Counted from the first letter of the stretch, positions 1-9,108 are shown. The stretch: DNA of 64,000 bases from CAZSVE01 sp964610175 (GCA_964610175.1 CAZSVE010000003.1:3737-67736); one strand, 5' to 3'. Notes: generated from the sequence alone by a model not told the origin. A program made the numbers and translations.

Positions 1-77
1 TTCCGATAGAAAAATCACGTTTGAAAGAATCACGTTTTTAGAAGCACGACAAGGGGCCTTGTGGCCAAAGGAGGACA

Positions 78-500
78 ATGATGGGACAAGTCATTGCAGA
101 CATTACCCTGGAAAACTACTTCGATCGGGTATTGTCACAAGAAGATCGTCTGGCAGCGGAGGCTGTGCGTACCCATGAAACCCCCGCGCTGGTGGATAGC
201 GGTGCCGTGATGCTGGCGCTGCCCCAGGACGTTACGGAAAAACTGGGGCTGAAACCGGTCCGCAAGGTGATCGTGACTTATGCCGATGAGCGCCGCGAGG
301 AATGCGAGGTCATGGCACCCATCTATCTCACGGTGGCGGGGCGCTCCATGGTGACCGAAGCGGTTACGGGGCCACCGCTTAGCGAGGCCCTCATCGGACA
401 GGTGATATTGGAGGAATTGGATCTGTTGGTGGATTGTCAACGCCAGATTCTGACACCACGGCCGGAATCGCCGATCTATCCGTCGCTGAAGATGAAATGA
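78..500 (+). CDS. Clan AA (retropepsin-like) aspartic protease
   Basis: A 140-residue protein with the sequence ALVDSGA (Asp40-Ser41-Gly42), the D-[ST]-G signature of single-domain retropepsin-like proteases. The size fits the small bacterial clan AA proteases, which act as dimers with one catalytic Asp per subunit. A hydrophobic-hydrophobic-G pattern (ALIGQVILEELDL, from about residue 104) matches the usual C-terminal flap-to-core strand. The start is well supported by an AAGGAGG sequence just upstream of an ATG-ATG pair; either ATG could be used. No signal peptide is visible, so it is probably cytoplasmic. The substrate is unknown. The neighbouring solute-binding gene follows at close distance on the same strand but need not be related in function. 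Confidence 0.75.
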   Translation: MMGQVIADITLENYFDRVLSQEDRLAAEAVRTHETPALVDSGAVMLALPQDVTEKLGLKPVRKVIVTYADERREECEVMAPIYLTVAGRSMVTEAVTGPPLSEALIGQVILEELDLLVDCQRQILTPRPESPIYPSLKMK

Positions 501-559
501 AGATGGAGTGAGGTGGAGTGAGAAGAACCCGGAGAGATCGGCTCGAGGCCCTGCCGAGG

Positions 560-1564
560 ATGAAATCGATATCCCGCATTATCCTGGCGCGTATCGTCTT
601 GGTGCTTGTCGCCCTTTTTTCATCGATGGTATTCGCTGACGACTACCAACCCGTGAAAATCGCGAGCGGTGGGCACGTGGTGCATTTCTTGCCGCTGGAT
701 ATCGCCATTGCCCACGGCTTTTTCCAGGAACAGGGCCTGAGGCCGGAGGTGACTTATCTCAGGGCGGGAACGCCCACGGCCCAGGCTCTGCTGGCGGGCC
801 AGGTAGATTTCAGCACGAATGGCATCGAGCATGCGTTCAAGGCCGCTGTCCAAGGTAAGGATAATCTTCGCATGGTGGTGTTGATGAATCGCCTGCCGGG
901 TATGGTTTTAGTGGTGGACGCCAGATACCGAGGCAAAGTGGAGGACGTTTCGGATCTGAAGGGCCTGACCCTGGGCGTAACCTCCAAGGGGGCGGGCACC
1001 CACATGGTGCTTGACTACCTGCTCGGCAAGAATGGCGTTTCTCCCCATGAGGTCACGGTCATCAAGGCCGGGACATCCACTTTCCCGCCAGCCCTGCAGA
1101 ATCGTCAGATCGATGGGGGCATGGCTCTGGAACCCTTTGCCTCCATGCTGGTGGAGAACGGAGATGCCTTCGTGCTTGCCGATCTGAATACCCTTGCCAA
1201 TACCGAAAGGGTCTTCGGTGGTCCCTATAATCTGGCGGGAATCGTGACCCGTCAGGCGGTTATCGACGCGGACCCGGCCCTGGTCGGCAAGGTGGTGGCG
1301 GCAATCCGGAAAGCATTGCGCTGGATCGCGACCCATTCCCCCCGGGCTATTGCCGATGCGCTTCCGACAATCGTGGTGGGCACCGATAAAGAGAGATATA
1401 TCGAAACCCTGAAAAAACTAGCGGAATTCTATAGTGCGGATGGGCGTATTCTCCCGATTGGCGTGGATAGCGTATTTCGTTCCATGCAATTCTCCGGTGC
1501 CCTGCCCAAAGATACACCCCTGGATCAGGGGCGCTTTTATACCAATCGGTTTATCGTGGATTGA
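560..1564 (+). CDS. ABC transporter substrate-binding protein, NMT1/THI5-like (NitT/TauT type)
   Basis: The protein starts with a clear signal peptide (basic MKSISR, hydrophobic ILARIVLVLVALFSS, cleavage near VFA-DD) when the ATG at 560 is used; an in-frame GTG at 518 would add 14 polar residues in front and is less likely. The mature part has the fold signature of periplasmic binding proteins of the nitrate/sulfonate/thiamine-precursor class: PVKIASGG at the start, then DIAIAHGFFQEQGL and a LKGLTLGVTSKGAG segment. No permease or ATPase gene lies beside it, so it is an orphan here or works with components elsewhere. The ligand cannot be read from the sequence. Confidence 0.85.
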   Translation: MKSISRIILARIVLVLVALFSSMVFADDYQPVKIASGGHVVHFLPLDIAIAHGFFQEQGLRPEVTYLRAGTPTAQALLAGQVDFSTNGIEHAFKAAVQGKDNLRMVVLMNRLPGMVLVVDARYRGKVEDVSDLKGLTLGVTSKGAGTHMVLDYLLGKNGVSPHEVTVIKAGTSTFPPALQNRQIDGGMALEPFASMLVENGDAFVLADLNTLANTERVFGGPYNLAGIVTRQAVIDADPALVGKVVAAIRKALRWIATHSPRAIADALPTIVVGTDKERYIETLKKLAEFYSADGRILPIGVDSVFRSMQFSGALPKDTPLDQGRFYTNRFIVD

Positions 1565-1583
1565 CGGGGAAAGGGAATCACCC

Positions 1584-2342
1584 GTGCCGAAGATCATCCA
1601 CATGACCGATCTTCATCTCGATGATTTCCCCGGAAATCTCCATGAAGTCGCCACGCGAATCGAAGGACTGCAAGCCGATATCTTTTTAATCGGCGGCGAT
1701 AACGGCGGCGATGCGGGTATCGCGCGGATCATTCGTCTGGTGCGCGGGATCCATCCCAGGGCCGCGATAGCCTGGGTCATGGGAAATCACGACCTGTGGA
1801 ACCGCACCATCGATCACCTATGGCGGGACTATTCCTGTCTCGACGCTTGCTATTTGGAGACCGGCAACCTGGAGGCCGAGACATGCACCGTGGTCGGGAC
1901 TTACGGTCACTACGACCATAGCGGTGGCGATTCCGGTATCCGTCATGAAACATACGAGCAGTACCGCTTCGAGAATATGGGCTGGAACGACCGTTACATC
2001 ATCCGCGGTCATCGGAGCAATCCGGAAATAGCCCGGGAAATCGCCGAACGTTTCGCCATCAGATATCGATGCGCCCTGGCTCGCGGGCTGCCGGTGATCG
2101 TCCTCATGCACACACTGGCATTTGCGGAACTGAACGCATGGGGGCGCAATTTCTACGGTGCATACGGTACCAACAGCCTTATCGGCGACGAGATCTCGAA
2201 ACACGACACCAAGCCAGTCGTGCTCTTCTGCGGTCACACCCACAATCCCATTCGCATCGAGGCCTATGGTTTTCCCATGATCAACACGGGAAGCGATTAC
2301 GAGCACGTGCGGATCACGGTGTTTCGATTCCAGAGCGCCTAG
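1584..2342 (+). CDS. Calcineurin-like metallophosphoesterase
   Basis: A metal-dependent phosphoesterase of about 252 residues. All family motifs are visible: D-L-H at residues 9-11, GGD at 37-39, GNHD at 67-70, a middle LMHT histidine, and GHTH near the C-terminus. I chose the GTG at 1584 because it puts the first catalytic Asp at residue 9, as is usual, and a purine-rich GGGGAAAGGGA precedes it; the open frame extends further upstream through the 3' end of the preceding gene without homology. It is 20 bp downstream of the solute-binding protein gene and probably cotranscribed. The substrate is unknown. A second, unrelated-looking member of the family is at 35673-36599. Confidence 0.85.
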   Translation: MPKIIHMTDLHLDDFPGNLHEVATRIEGLQADIFLIGGDNGGDAGIARIIRLVRGIHPRAAIAWVMGNHDLWNRTIDHLWRDYSCLDACYLETGNLEAETCTVVGTYGHYDHSGGDSGIRHETYEQYRFENMGWNDRYIIRGHRSNPEIAREIAERFAIRYRCALARGLPVIVLMHTLAFAELNAWGRNFYGAYGTNSLIGDEISKHDTKPVVLFCGHTHNPIRIEAYGFPMINTGSDYEHVRITVFRFQSA

Positions 2343-2343
2343 T

Positions 2344-2397
2344 TTTTGTTTGTTTCCCGCTTATTTGCGAATGATGGGCGGGAAATAAACAAAATAA
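2344..2397 (+). repeat. Repeat B remnant: near-palindrome made of two family ends
   Basis: Right after the phosphoesterase stop, a GTTTGTTTCCCGC arm faces a GCGGGAAATAAAC arm about 20 bases away. These are the 3' terminal sequences of repeat B in inverted orientation, so this looks like an internally deleted copy. It could act as a hairpin at the 3' end of the phosphoesterase transcript. Confidence 0.6.
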
Positions 2398-2507
2398 CAG
2401 AATCAGAACCCTTCGAAAAATGACCTATGGGTTTCGGGACACCGCATTTTTTACGTTGAAAGTCAAGACTCTTCAGAAACCAAAGTACGCTTTAGTCGGA
2501 TGAGCCG

Positions 2508-2664
2508 AAATTTACCACTTCCGTCATTCCGGTAGGGAATGCCGGGACCCGGACGCCAGGGATGGCAAAAACTACCCGTGAATTTTCGTGAAATCACAAT
2601 CGGTAAAACCCTTCGACCAACCACGAACATTCGCGCGGTCATGTCGATTGTCGAGGAGGAATTG
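2508..2664 (+). repeat. Repeat A, truncated copy (~157 bp)
   Basis: This segment matches, with few differences, the distal ~157 bp of the full 265-bp element at 33956-34220 (there in the opposite orientation) and at 62462-62727. It ends at the same GAATTG boundary as the full copies. The other end is missing. It lies downstream of the leftward ygfX-like gene. The 2343-2722 gap holds this copy and the repeat B remnant and no gene. Confidence 0.8.
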
Positions 2665-2722
2665 CATATCGGGAGGGGTTCGGATCCTCCACCCGTGGTG
2701 GAGAATCGAGGTGGTCGGGGTC

Positions 2723-3163
2723 TTATCCGAAGCAAAGACGTATTCGAAGCCGTCGAAATGCATCCGCATCCGTTACCATATCCGGAGTCAAGACAACCGG
2801 CTTGGCCAGGCGTTTCCCTGTATTGAAGTTCAGAACGACGAGATAGGGATGCACATATACGGAAGGCCATGGGCCCCAGGTGGGTTCCAGGTCTCCACTG
2901 ATGACTTGACCACCCCGCGTCCATAGTTGCCATGCACCTTCCGCCGTCCACAATAGCGTTGTGATGGAAGATCGGGAACAGCGAAGAGTGTGTTCGCAAG
3001 CGCTGAAAAACATGCTGAACGTGATGGCGCCCCCAACGATAAGCTTCGTCGATAACGCCAATTCGACAATTATCAAGCAACCGGCGGCACCTCCGTGGGC
3101 GAGAAAAACCAGTAATGTCGAATATGGGGACCGCTGTAATGTAAGTCGTATCGGTTGCAGCAT
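2723..3163 (-). CDS. ygfX: YgfX/CptA-like inner-membrane protein
   Basis: A 146-residue protein with two closely spaced hydrophobic segments near the N-terminus (about residues 18-34 and 41-52) followed by a basic, Trp-containing soluble part and an ending (DADAFRRLRIRL) that resembles the YgfX family. Known members have two TM helices and are usually next to sdhE (ygfY). In Escherichia coli YgfX has been described as a toxin-like membrane protein (CptA) paired with SdhE. No sdhE is seen here; the upstream neighbour is a broken hicB. The assignment rests on architecture and the C-terminal pattern, so it is moderately sure. The extra C-terminal residues LCFG just before the stop may be slightly altered. 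Confidence 0.65.
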   Translation of the reverse strand: MLQPIRLTLQRSPYSTLLVFLAHGGAAGCLIIVELALSTKLIVGGAITFSMFFSACEHTLRCSRSSITTLLWTAEGAWQLWTRGGQVISGDLEPTWGPWPSVYVHPYLVVLNFNTGKRLAKPVVLTPDMVTDADAFRRLRIRLCFG

Positions 3164-3239
3164 TATCGTCTTCTACTTGGGGAACAAGGTTTTTTCATGA
3201 TGCTTTGGTCTCATTGAACGATAAGCTTTCCATCTTGGA

Positions 3240-3448
3240 TTAGGCAACCGCGATTTCCTGAACACCGATAAACCTGGATTCCATCTCGGGTTCCCCATCT
3301 TCGAGCAGCATTTGGAGACCTCTTCGAGATTTCGCATCGATTCATCGAGCCTAACGCCTTGTGAGTGTGCACCTGGGAATCCGGGAATAAAGCCCACATA
3401 GAACCCTGTTTTCGGGCATTGCTCGATGACAGCGACGGAACCTCTCAT
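3240..3448 (-). pseudogene. hicB: hicB-family antitoxin gene with a single-base frameshift
   Basis: The first frame reads MRGSVAVIEQCPKTGFYVGF and continues with PGFPGAHSQG, typical of HicB/UPF0150 antitoxins. After NLEEV the family pattern continues only in a different frame as MLLEDGEPEMESRFIGVQEI followed by AVA and stop at 3240. One base is missing near 3315, compared with the expected EEV-x-QMLLEDGEP. The ATG at 3448 lies just past the ileS TGA (TGATATG), so the gene was translationally coupled to ileS. No hicA follows: only 77 bases separate it from the ygfX-like gene. This is a decayed antitoxin or orphan regulator. Confidence 0.85.
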
Positions 3449-3449
3449 A

Positions 3450-6368
3450 TCACGCAATCCTTCTCACTTCCCCCTCTCCCTCCACATTCTCCACGCAGCG
3501 CCCGCAGAGTTCCGGGTGCTCGGTATTATTCACCCCGACGTCTTCCCGACGATGCCAGCAGCGGACGCATTTTTTGTGGGGGCTGGCGGTAACCCGCAGC
3601 CAGAACGGGGAACCGCTTGGCCCGGAGGTGTCCGTTACCGTGGCCACGGCATCGTTCGGGGATTGTTGCGCGGGATGGACGTTGGCCTCGGAGGTGATGA
3701 GCACGAAACGGAGTTCGTCTCCCAATTGGCGCAGATCGGTGAATAACGCACCGTCGCAGTAGATGTCCACTTGGGCATCCAGGGCCGAACCGATGACGCC
3801 AGCGGTACGGAGGCCCTCGAGTTCCCGATTGACGGCATCGCGCACGGCGATGATGCGTTCCCAGAATCGCGGGTCCTCCAGATCCTTTCCGTCGCCTTTC
3901 CCTGTATCACCCCCGGAGAGCGGCGCGAGATCGGTGTACCACTCGGCGAGGAAGACGGAGGGTTCGCGCTTGCCGGGGAGGTGTTGCCAGATCTCCTCGC
4001 TGGTGAAGCTCAGGATGGGGGCGAGCCAGCGCACCAGGGCCTCGGCGATGTGGTACAGGGCGGTCTGGGCGGAGCGGCGCGCCAGGCTGGCGGTTTTCGT
4101 GGTGTATTGGCGGTCCTTGATGATGTCGAGGTAAAGACTACCGAGGTCGACGGTGCAGAAGTTGTGGAGTTTTTGATAGACGATATGGAAATGGTTGTCC
4201 CGGTACGCGCTTTGGATATCGAGTTGCAATGTAGCGGTCCGGTGGACTACCCAACGGTCCAGGGCGAGCATTCGGTGGGGAGGGATGAGATCCCGATCCG
4301 GGTCGAAGCCGTGGAGGTTGGCGAGCAGGAAGCGCGCCGTGTTACGCAGCCGCCGGTAGGAGTCGGTCATGCGTTTCAGGATCTCGTCGGAGACGCTCAT
4401 CTCGGCGCTGTAATCGGTGGCGGCCACCCATAGTCTCAGGATATCGGCGCCCAGTCGACTGACCACCTGTTGCGGGGCGATGACATTGCCACGGGATTTG
4501 GACATCTTCATGCCTTGGGCGTCGACGGTGAATCCGTGGGTGAGCACGGCGCGGTAAGGGGCGCCCCGGCCCATGGCGAGGGAGGCGAGCAGGGAGGATT
4601 GGAACCAGCCGCGGTGCTGATCGGAGCCTTCGAGATAGAGGTCGGCGGGGAAACCCAATTCGTCGCGTTGGGAGAGGACGGTGAATTGGGTAGCGCCGGA
4701 ATCGAACCATACATCGAGGGTATCGCTGACCTTTTGGTAGTCCCGTGCATCGGCTCCGAGCAATTCTTCGGGGTCGAGATCGAACCAGGCATCGATGCCG
4801 CGTGTCTCGACGCGCCTGGCGACCTCGTCCAGTAAACGGACCGTATCCGGATGCGGAATGCCGGTTTCCTTGTGCACGAACAGGGTGATGGGTGTGCCCC
4901 AGCTGCGCTGGCGGGAGATGCACCAATCGGGGCGGTTTTCCACCATGCCGTGAATACGCGCCGCGCCCCAGTCGGGTTGCCAGGTGACGGAGGAGATGGC
5001 GGAAAGGGCGTTTTTACGAAGGGTTGCCTTGTCGGCGCTGTCCGCGGTGCCGGATCCCATGCGGATGAACCACTGGGGCGTGGCCCGGAAGATGATGGGC
5101 GTTTTGTGCCGCCAGCAGTGGGGATAGCTGTGGTTTACGGTCTCGACGTGCATCAAGTGGCCGCTTTGTTCCAGGGCACCGATGATGAGGGAGTTGGCGT
5201 CCCAGACGTTTCGACCCTCGAGGAAGGGGGTTCCGGTGAGGAAGCGGCCATCGGGGCCCACGGGGTTGTCCACGGGGAGGTCATAGCGGTTGCCCACGAC
5301 GTAGTCTTCCTGACCGTGGCCGGGTGCGGTGTGCACGGCGCCGGTTCCGGCCTCCAGGGTGACATGTTCGCCCAGGATCAAGGGCACCATGCGCGGGTAA
5401 AGGGGATGGTATAGCATGAGGCCTTCCAGCCGGAGGCCGGGACAGAATCCGCGCACCTGGTATTTTTCGATGCCATAGCGAGCCATGGTGCCAATCAGGA
5501 GATCCTTGGCGAGCAACAGGCATTCTTCGCCCTGTTCGGTATCGATTTGTACCAATACGTAATCGAATTCGCCGTTCAAGGCCACGGCCTGGTTGGCGGG
5601 GAGTGTCCAGGGCGTGGTGGTCCAGATGAGGACCGAGATAGGCCCACGGGGGATTGTGTCCTGGTCCGCGTCTTGTTCGGTTTCGAGGCCGAATGCCCGC
5701 AGGAAGGCGGTCTCGTCCTGTACGGGGAAGCGGACATCGATGGCGGGGGATTGTCTGTCGTCGTATTCGACTTCGGCCTCGGCCAGGGCGGACCCGCAAT
5801 CGATGCACCAGTGGACCGGTTTGAAACCCCGATCGAGGTGTCCCGTTTCTATCACTTTGCCGAGCGCCCGGATGATATTGGCCTCGATGGCAAAATCCAT
5901 GGTGAGATAGGGATGTTCCCAGTCACCCAGGATGCCGAGTCGCATGAAGTCCTTGCGCTGTTTGTCTACTTGTTTGGTGGCGTATTCCCGGCATGCTTTG
6001 CGGAACGCGCTGGCATGGATCTTTTGACCGGCCTTGCCGACACGTTTCTCCACCTGGTGCTCGATGGGCAGGCCGTGACAGTCCCAGCCCGGTACATACG
6101 GGCAATCGAACCCATCCATTCCGCGTGCCTTCACGATGATGTCTTTGAGCACTTTGTTGACGGCATGACCGATATGGATATCGCCATTGGCGTAAGGGGG
6201 ACCATCGTGCAGGATGTAGCGTTTTTTCCCGGCGCGCGCCCGGCGCAGTCGCTCGTACAGGGAAAGTTCCTGCCAAAGGGCGAGAGTGGCAGGCTCGCGT
6301 CCGGCGAGATTGGCGCGCATGGGAAAACCGGTCTTGGGGAGGTTCAAGGTGTCTTTATAGTCGCTCAT
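3450..6368 (-). CDS. ileS: Isoleucyl-tRNA synthetase
   Basis: A 972-residue class I aminoacyl-tRNA synthetase that charges tRNA-Ile with isoleucine in the cytoplasm. The HIGH motif is present as H65-I-G-H68 inside PPYANGDIHIGHAVNK, the KMSKS loop as GMKMSKSRGN, and the editing (CP1) domain lies between them. The C-terminus carries the zinc-binding cysteines typical of the bacterial type (CVRCWH and CGRCVENV). The start MSDYKDTLNLPKTGFPMR is the usual N-terminus. The common gammaproteobacterial neighbours ribF (upstream) and lspA (downstream) are both missing; repeat DNA lies upstream and a hicB remnant downstream. Confidence 0.98.
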   Translation of the reverse strand: MSDYKDTLNLPKTGFPMRANLAGREPATLALWQELSLYERLRRARAGKKRYILHDGPPYANGDIHIGHAVNKVLKDIIVKARGMDGFDCPYVPGWDCHGLPIEHQVEKRVGKAGQKIHASAFRKACREYATKQVDKQRKDFMRLGILGDWEHPYLTMDFAIEANIIRALGKVIETGHLDRGFKPVHWCIDCGSALAEAEVEYDDRQSPAIDVRFPVQDETAFLRAFGLETEQDADQDTIPRGPISVLIWTTTPWTLPANQAVALNGEFDYVLVQIDTEQGEECLLLAKDLLIGTMARYGIEKYQVRGFCPGLRLEGLMLYHPLYPRMVPLILGEHVTLEAGTGAVHTAPGHGQEDYVVGNRYDLPVDNPVGPDGRFLTGTPFLEGRNVWDANSLIIGALEQSGHLMHVETVNHSYPHCWRHKTPIIFRATPQWFIRMGSGTADSADKATLRKNALSAISSVTWQPDWGAARIHGMVENRPDWCISRQRSWGTPITLFVHKETGIPHPDTVRLLDEVARRVETRGIDAWFDLDPEELLGADARDYQKVSDTLDVWFDSGATQFTVLSQRDELGFPADLYLEGSDQHRGWFQSSLLASLAMGRGAPYRAVLTHGFTVDAQGMKMSKSRGNVIAPQQVVSRLGADILRLWVAATDYSAEMSVSDEILKRMTDSYRRLRNTARFLLANLHGFDPDRDLIPPHRMLALDRWVVHRTATLQLDIQSAYRDNHFHIVYQKLHNFCTVDLGSLYLDIIKDRQYTTKTASLARRSAQTALYHIAEALVRWLAPILSFTSEEIWQHLPGKREPSVFLAEWYTDLAPLSGGDTGKGDGKDLEDPRFWERIIAVRDAVNRELEGLRTAGVIGSALDAQVDIYCDGALFTDLRQLGDELRFVLITSEANVHPAQQSPNDAVATVTDTSGPSGSPFWLRVTASPHKKCVRCWHRREDVGVNNTEHPELCGRCVENVEGEGEVRRIA

Positions 6369-6684
6369 CGGGATGAATTTCCTTTAGTGCCCATCTCCTC
6401 GAGACGCGGTAAACACCCAAGGGTTCGATGGGGTCTTATTTGGCGTGATTGCTGATTTATTTGTTTTCCGCCCGGTCTGGTAAATGAGCCATGTTTTGCA
6501 TGATGTCGATTTTCACCCGAATCCTCGAATCACGCTTTATCGGTTCGAGGAGAGGCTTTGCTGGCGTTTCGAAGGCCGTTGCGATATCCCGGGCGATGAC
6601 CATGCCGGGATTCGGTTGTCTCGGGATGAATCGGGGGGTGGTCTTGCGTTGGACCTTGGCTGCAGTGGCGATTCCGTTCAGGTA

Positions 6685-7228
6685 TCGGAAAAACAAGGAT
6701 TCGAGGGAATCGGTGCATGCGCCAGGGGCCACCCCGCTTCAGTCCTGGCGCGAAGCGCTAGCATGTTCCATGGGTGCATTTCTAGCGAAGCTTATGCTCG
6801 GACCGACAACGCATGACCCCGTATCGGTAAAGCGGAATCGGTGTCTTGTAAAACTTGATTCCAATTGTGAAGTCGAGCGGGAAATAAACAAAATAAATAA
6901 GTATATTCAAATGATGATGATAAGCTTAAAATTCTTGCTTTAGCAATTTGCGGCGAGTCGATCGAACCGGCAGTCCGAGGTTTCCTTCGAGCGAGAGGAC
7001 CGTTTCGGAACATGTTGGCGCTTTGCGCCAGGATTGAAGTGGGGTGGGCCCTGGCGCACGCACCGGGATTCTCGGAATCTTTGTTTTTCCGACACCTGAA
7101 CAGAAAGCCGAAGTCTCCATAAAGCTTCCCCAGGAAGCCTGCCCCGAAACACCAATATCAAAACACGAATTTTGCTTTACCAATGCATGAATCATGCTTT
7201 GTCGATTCGAGTACAAGCTTCACTAGAG
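6685..7228. repeat. Repeat cluster: C (6685-6776), B (6782-6893), inverted C (7008-7105), inverted B part (7165-7228)
   Basis: The 940-base gap between ileS and the methyltransferase holds no convincing gene. It contains one forward copy each of repeats C and B, then one inverted copy of each, so the arrangement is C-B / C'-B'. The C copies share TCCTGGCGCGAAGCGCTAGC or its close variant TTGGCGCTTTGCGCCAGGAT in reverse. The B copy ends with GAGCGGGAAATAAACAAA. The cluster could fold into a large cruciform or mark nested insertions. Open frames across it are chance products of the repeats. Confidence 0.75.
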
Positions 7229-7309
7229 GATCAATCGATGGCGCTTGTTTCGTGACAACCCTGCCTTGATCCGTGGCTATGGCGAGCTTGAATCTCAAAA
7301 GGTCTCCAA

Positions 7310-8098
7310 ATGGTTCCTAAAGGTCGCGTTGCCCGTGCAACGCCACGGCAAAGATTCCACGATTGGCTTTCCCATCCCCCCGGAAGCATGTTATTGAATA
7401 CCGAGGCAAGGCTGCTCGGTGATTCTCTCGGCTCTCTTTTTGGCTATCACCTCGTGCAGGTAGGCCGATTGAGTAATACGGACCTGCTGGCGCAGAGTAG
7501 AATTCCGCACCGCGTTATCGTGGAAATAGATAACAGTCGACAGGTTTCCGGTTATCCCCACCTTCGCGCCGAACCTGATGCCTTGCCCATGGCCTCCGAC
7601 AGCATCGACGTAATCATCCTTCCCCACGTGCTCGAGTTCTCTCCCCACATGCAGGAAATAATCAAGGAAACGAAGCGGGTCCTGGTCGCGGAAGGACATC
7701 TACTCATCCTTGCCTTCGATGTCTGGAGTCTCGTTGGTATTTGGTCTCTGCTATTCGGGAAGGAAGGAGAGGAGCCCTGGATGCCTTGTCAGGGGGGACG
7801 ATTCCCGGGTTTCGGTCGAGTCAAGGGGTGGATTACCGCCATGGGCTTCGACGTCATTTCCGTGAAGCGATATTTTTTTCGACCGCCGATCCGCATGGGC
7901 AGCATTATGAATCATGGGAGAATTTCCGATCCGCTGCGTTTTCTCGACACCGTTGGCCCCCGTTTTTGGCCATTTTTCTCCGGTGCATACCTTTTGGTAG
8001 CGAAAAAGCGTGTAACGGCACTAACACCGAGGAAATCGCTGTGGCGACAACCGAAGCGACCTTTGATCGCGGTGGGGCTCGGGAGGCCTTCTTCGTAA
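7310..8098 (+). CDS. SAM-dependent class I methyltransferase
   Basis: A 262-residue protein of the type 11 methyltransferase group. The second half of the Rossmann core is recognisable: EPDALPMASDSIDVIILPHV (acidic and DxxD post-motif region) followed by VLVAEGHLLILAFD. A conserved gammaproteobacterial gene of this kind commonly sits next to rnhA and gloB; the WSLVGIWSLLFG and PPIRMGSIMNHG stretches fit that family as I recall it. The first glycine-rich SAM loop is weak (FGYHLVQVGR). rnhA is not found downstream. The substrate is unknown. The C-terminal tail after residue 230 is basic and may be extended. Confidence 0.75.
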   Translation: MVPKGRVARATPRQRFHDWLSHPPGSMLLNTEARLLGDSLGSLFGYHLVQVGRLSNTDLLAQSRIPHRVIVEIDNSRQVSGYPHLRAEPDALPMASDSIDVIILPHVLEFSPHMQEIIKETKRVLVAEGHLLILAFDVWSLVGIWSLLFGKEGEEPWMPCQGGRFPGFGRVKGWITAMGFDVISVKRYFFRPPIRMGSIMNHGRISDPLRFLDTVGPRFWPFFSGAYLLVAKKRVTALTPRKSLWRQPKRPLIAVGLGRPSS

Positions 8099-8412
8099 GT
8101 CGTATTCCCCCCTTCGGGGCAGTCGGATCGGGGACTTTCAAGTCCGACTACGCCGTGCCGCCCCGCCTGGGAGAGAGCTTTTGATTCCTACAGGTAGACT
8201 CGGCGCAACCGCAACGGATAACCGACTACCCTGTGCGTTCGCCTGTGCGCTCGGAGATGGTCACCACGACACCATCGCCGGAGGCAGGCACGGTGTGCTC
8301 GGCATTGAGCGGCGATCGGGATTCATCCGTTCAGGATGCTCGGGTTTCAGAGCCGGCCTTGAAATCCCTCGTCATGGCGAGGCGGAAACCCGGCTGTGGC
8401 CTACAAAAGTGC

Positions 8413-8468
8413 ACAAGGCCAAAAATCGCGGAGTGTAGCGGACTACATGACGCGGTTTTTGGCCTTGT
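8413..8468. other. Long inverted repeat (18-bp arms)
   Basis: ACAAGGCCAAAAATCGCG (8413-8430) faces CGCGGTTTTTGGCCTTGT (8451-8468) with one mismatch and a 20-base loop that itself holds GTGTAG/CTACAT. The structure is in the 570-base gap between the methyltransferase and the leftward rpsT, where I see no gene. It could serve as a bidirectional transcription stop or be a miniature element; the poly-T stretch on either strand is inside the stem. Confidence 0.6.
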
Positions 8469-8669
8469 TGTGTGATGCGGTGGGCCGCGAATCGGAGAGC
8501 ACCGCGGTAGACCAGGAATATCGAGACAGGCTCTCGGGAAGGAACGGCAAGGGGACTTGGGGATCGGCAGGAAACTCGGGGGACCTCACTTCGATGAACC
8601 ATGCATGCATTTCGGCACTTATCTCAAGCACCCTGGCTCAAGTGCTTTGGCTCAAGCGTTTTTTATAAC

Positions 8670-8951
8670 TCAAGCGCTTTGGGAACCTTCTCCCATGGCC
8701 TTGATGTGAGCACTAAGGCGGCTCTTGTGCCGCGCCGCTTTGTTCTTGTGAATCAATCCCCGCCCGGCCATGCGATCCACGATAGGCACTGCCGCCTTGA
8801 AAGCAACCTCCGCCTCCGCTTTATCTCCGGCTACAATCGCCTTGCTTACCTTTTTGAGGTGGGTGCGCAACATGGAACGCCTGCTGGCATTGAATTTACG
8901 ACGCTTTTCCGCTTGGCGGACGCGCTTTTTAGCTTGTGATGAATTAGCCAC
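8670..8951 (-). CDS. rpsT: 30S ribosomal protein S20
   Basis: A 93-residue basic protein matching S20 throughout: ANSSQAKKRVRQAEKRRKFN at the N-terminus, RSMLRTHLKKV, and a C-terminal GLIHKNKAARHKSRL. S20 binds 16S rRNA in the small subunit. The start codon is GTG (8951-8949), with only a weak ribosome binding site. In E. coli rpsT also starts with a non-AUG codon (UUG) and is autoregulated at translation, so a similar control is plausible here. A good sigma-70 type promoter lies upstream. Confidence 0.97.
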   Translation of the reverse strand: MANSSQAKKRVRQAEKRRKFNASRRSMLRTHLKKVSKAIVAGDKAEAEVAFKAAVPIVDRMAGRGLIHKNKAARHKSRLSAHIKAMGEGSQSA

Positions 8952-8989
8952 GATTACACTCGTATTTCGGTTGGATTAACGAGGTGCGA

Positions 8990-9018
8990 ACTATGCGTTT
9001 TTACGCCCTTTTTGTCAA
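8990..9018 (-). promoter_or_regulatory. Probable sigma-70 promoter of rpsT
   Basis: On the minus strand TTGACA (9018-9013) is followed after exactly 17 bases by CATAGT (8995-8990), four of six bases of the -10 consensus. The start codon of rpsT is about 40 bases further. Spacing and position fit a strong ribosomal-protein promoter. Confidence 0.6.
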
Positions 9019-9108
9019 ATCGAATCGGGAAATACAACGCTCGGCGATGGCTTGCGCCGTTTCGGCCAATCGCTGGGTAAAGAGTCGATAATCGCACCAT
9101 GCTCGTTA

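Noticed and set aside
2463..3080. 205-codon minus-strand frame overlapping the ygfX-like gene
   Set aside because: It conflicts with the better supported ygfX frame and includes repeat A in translation.
5547..6455. 302-codon + strand frame antisense to ileS
   Set aside because: Shadow of the ileS N-terminal region; no motif and no ribosome site.
6491..6943. 150-codon frame upstream of ileS
   Set aside because: Most of it is made of repeats C and B; the reading frame is not kept between repeat copies.
8601..8939. 112-codon frame on the + strand over rpsT
   Set aside because: Antisense to the clear S20 gene.
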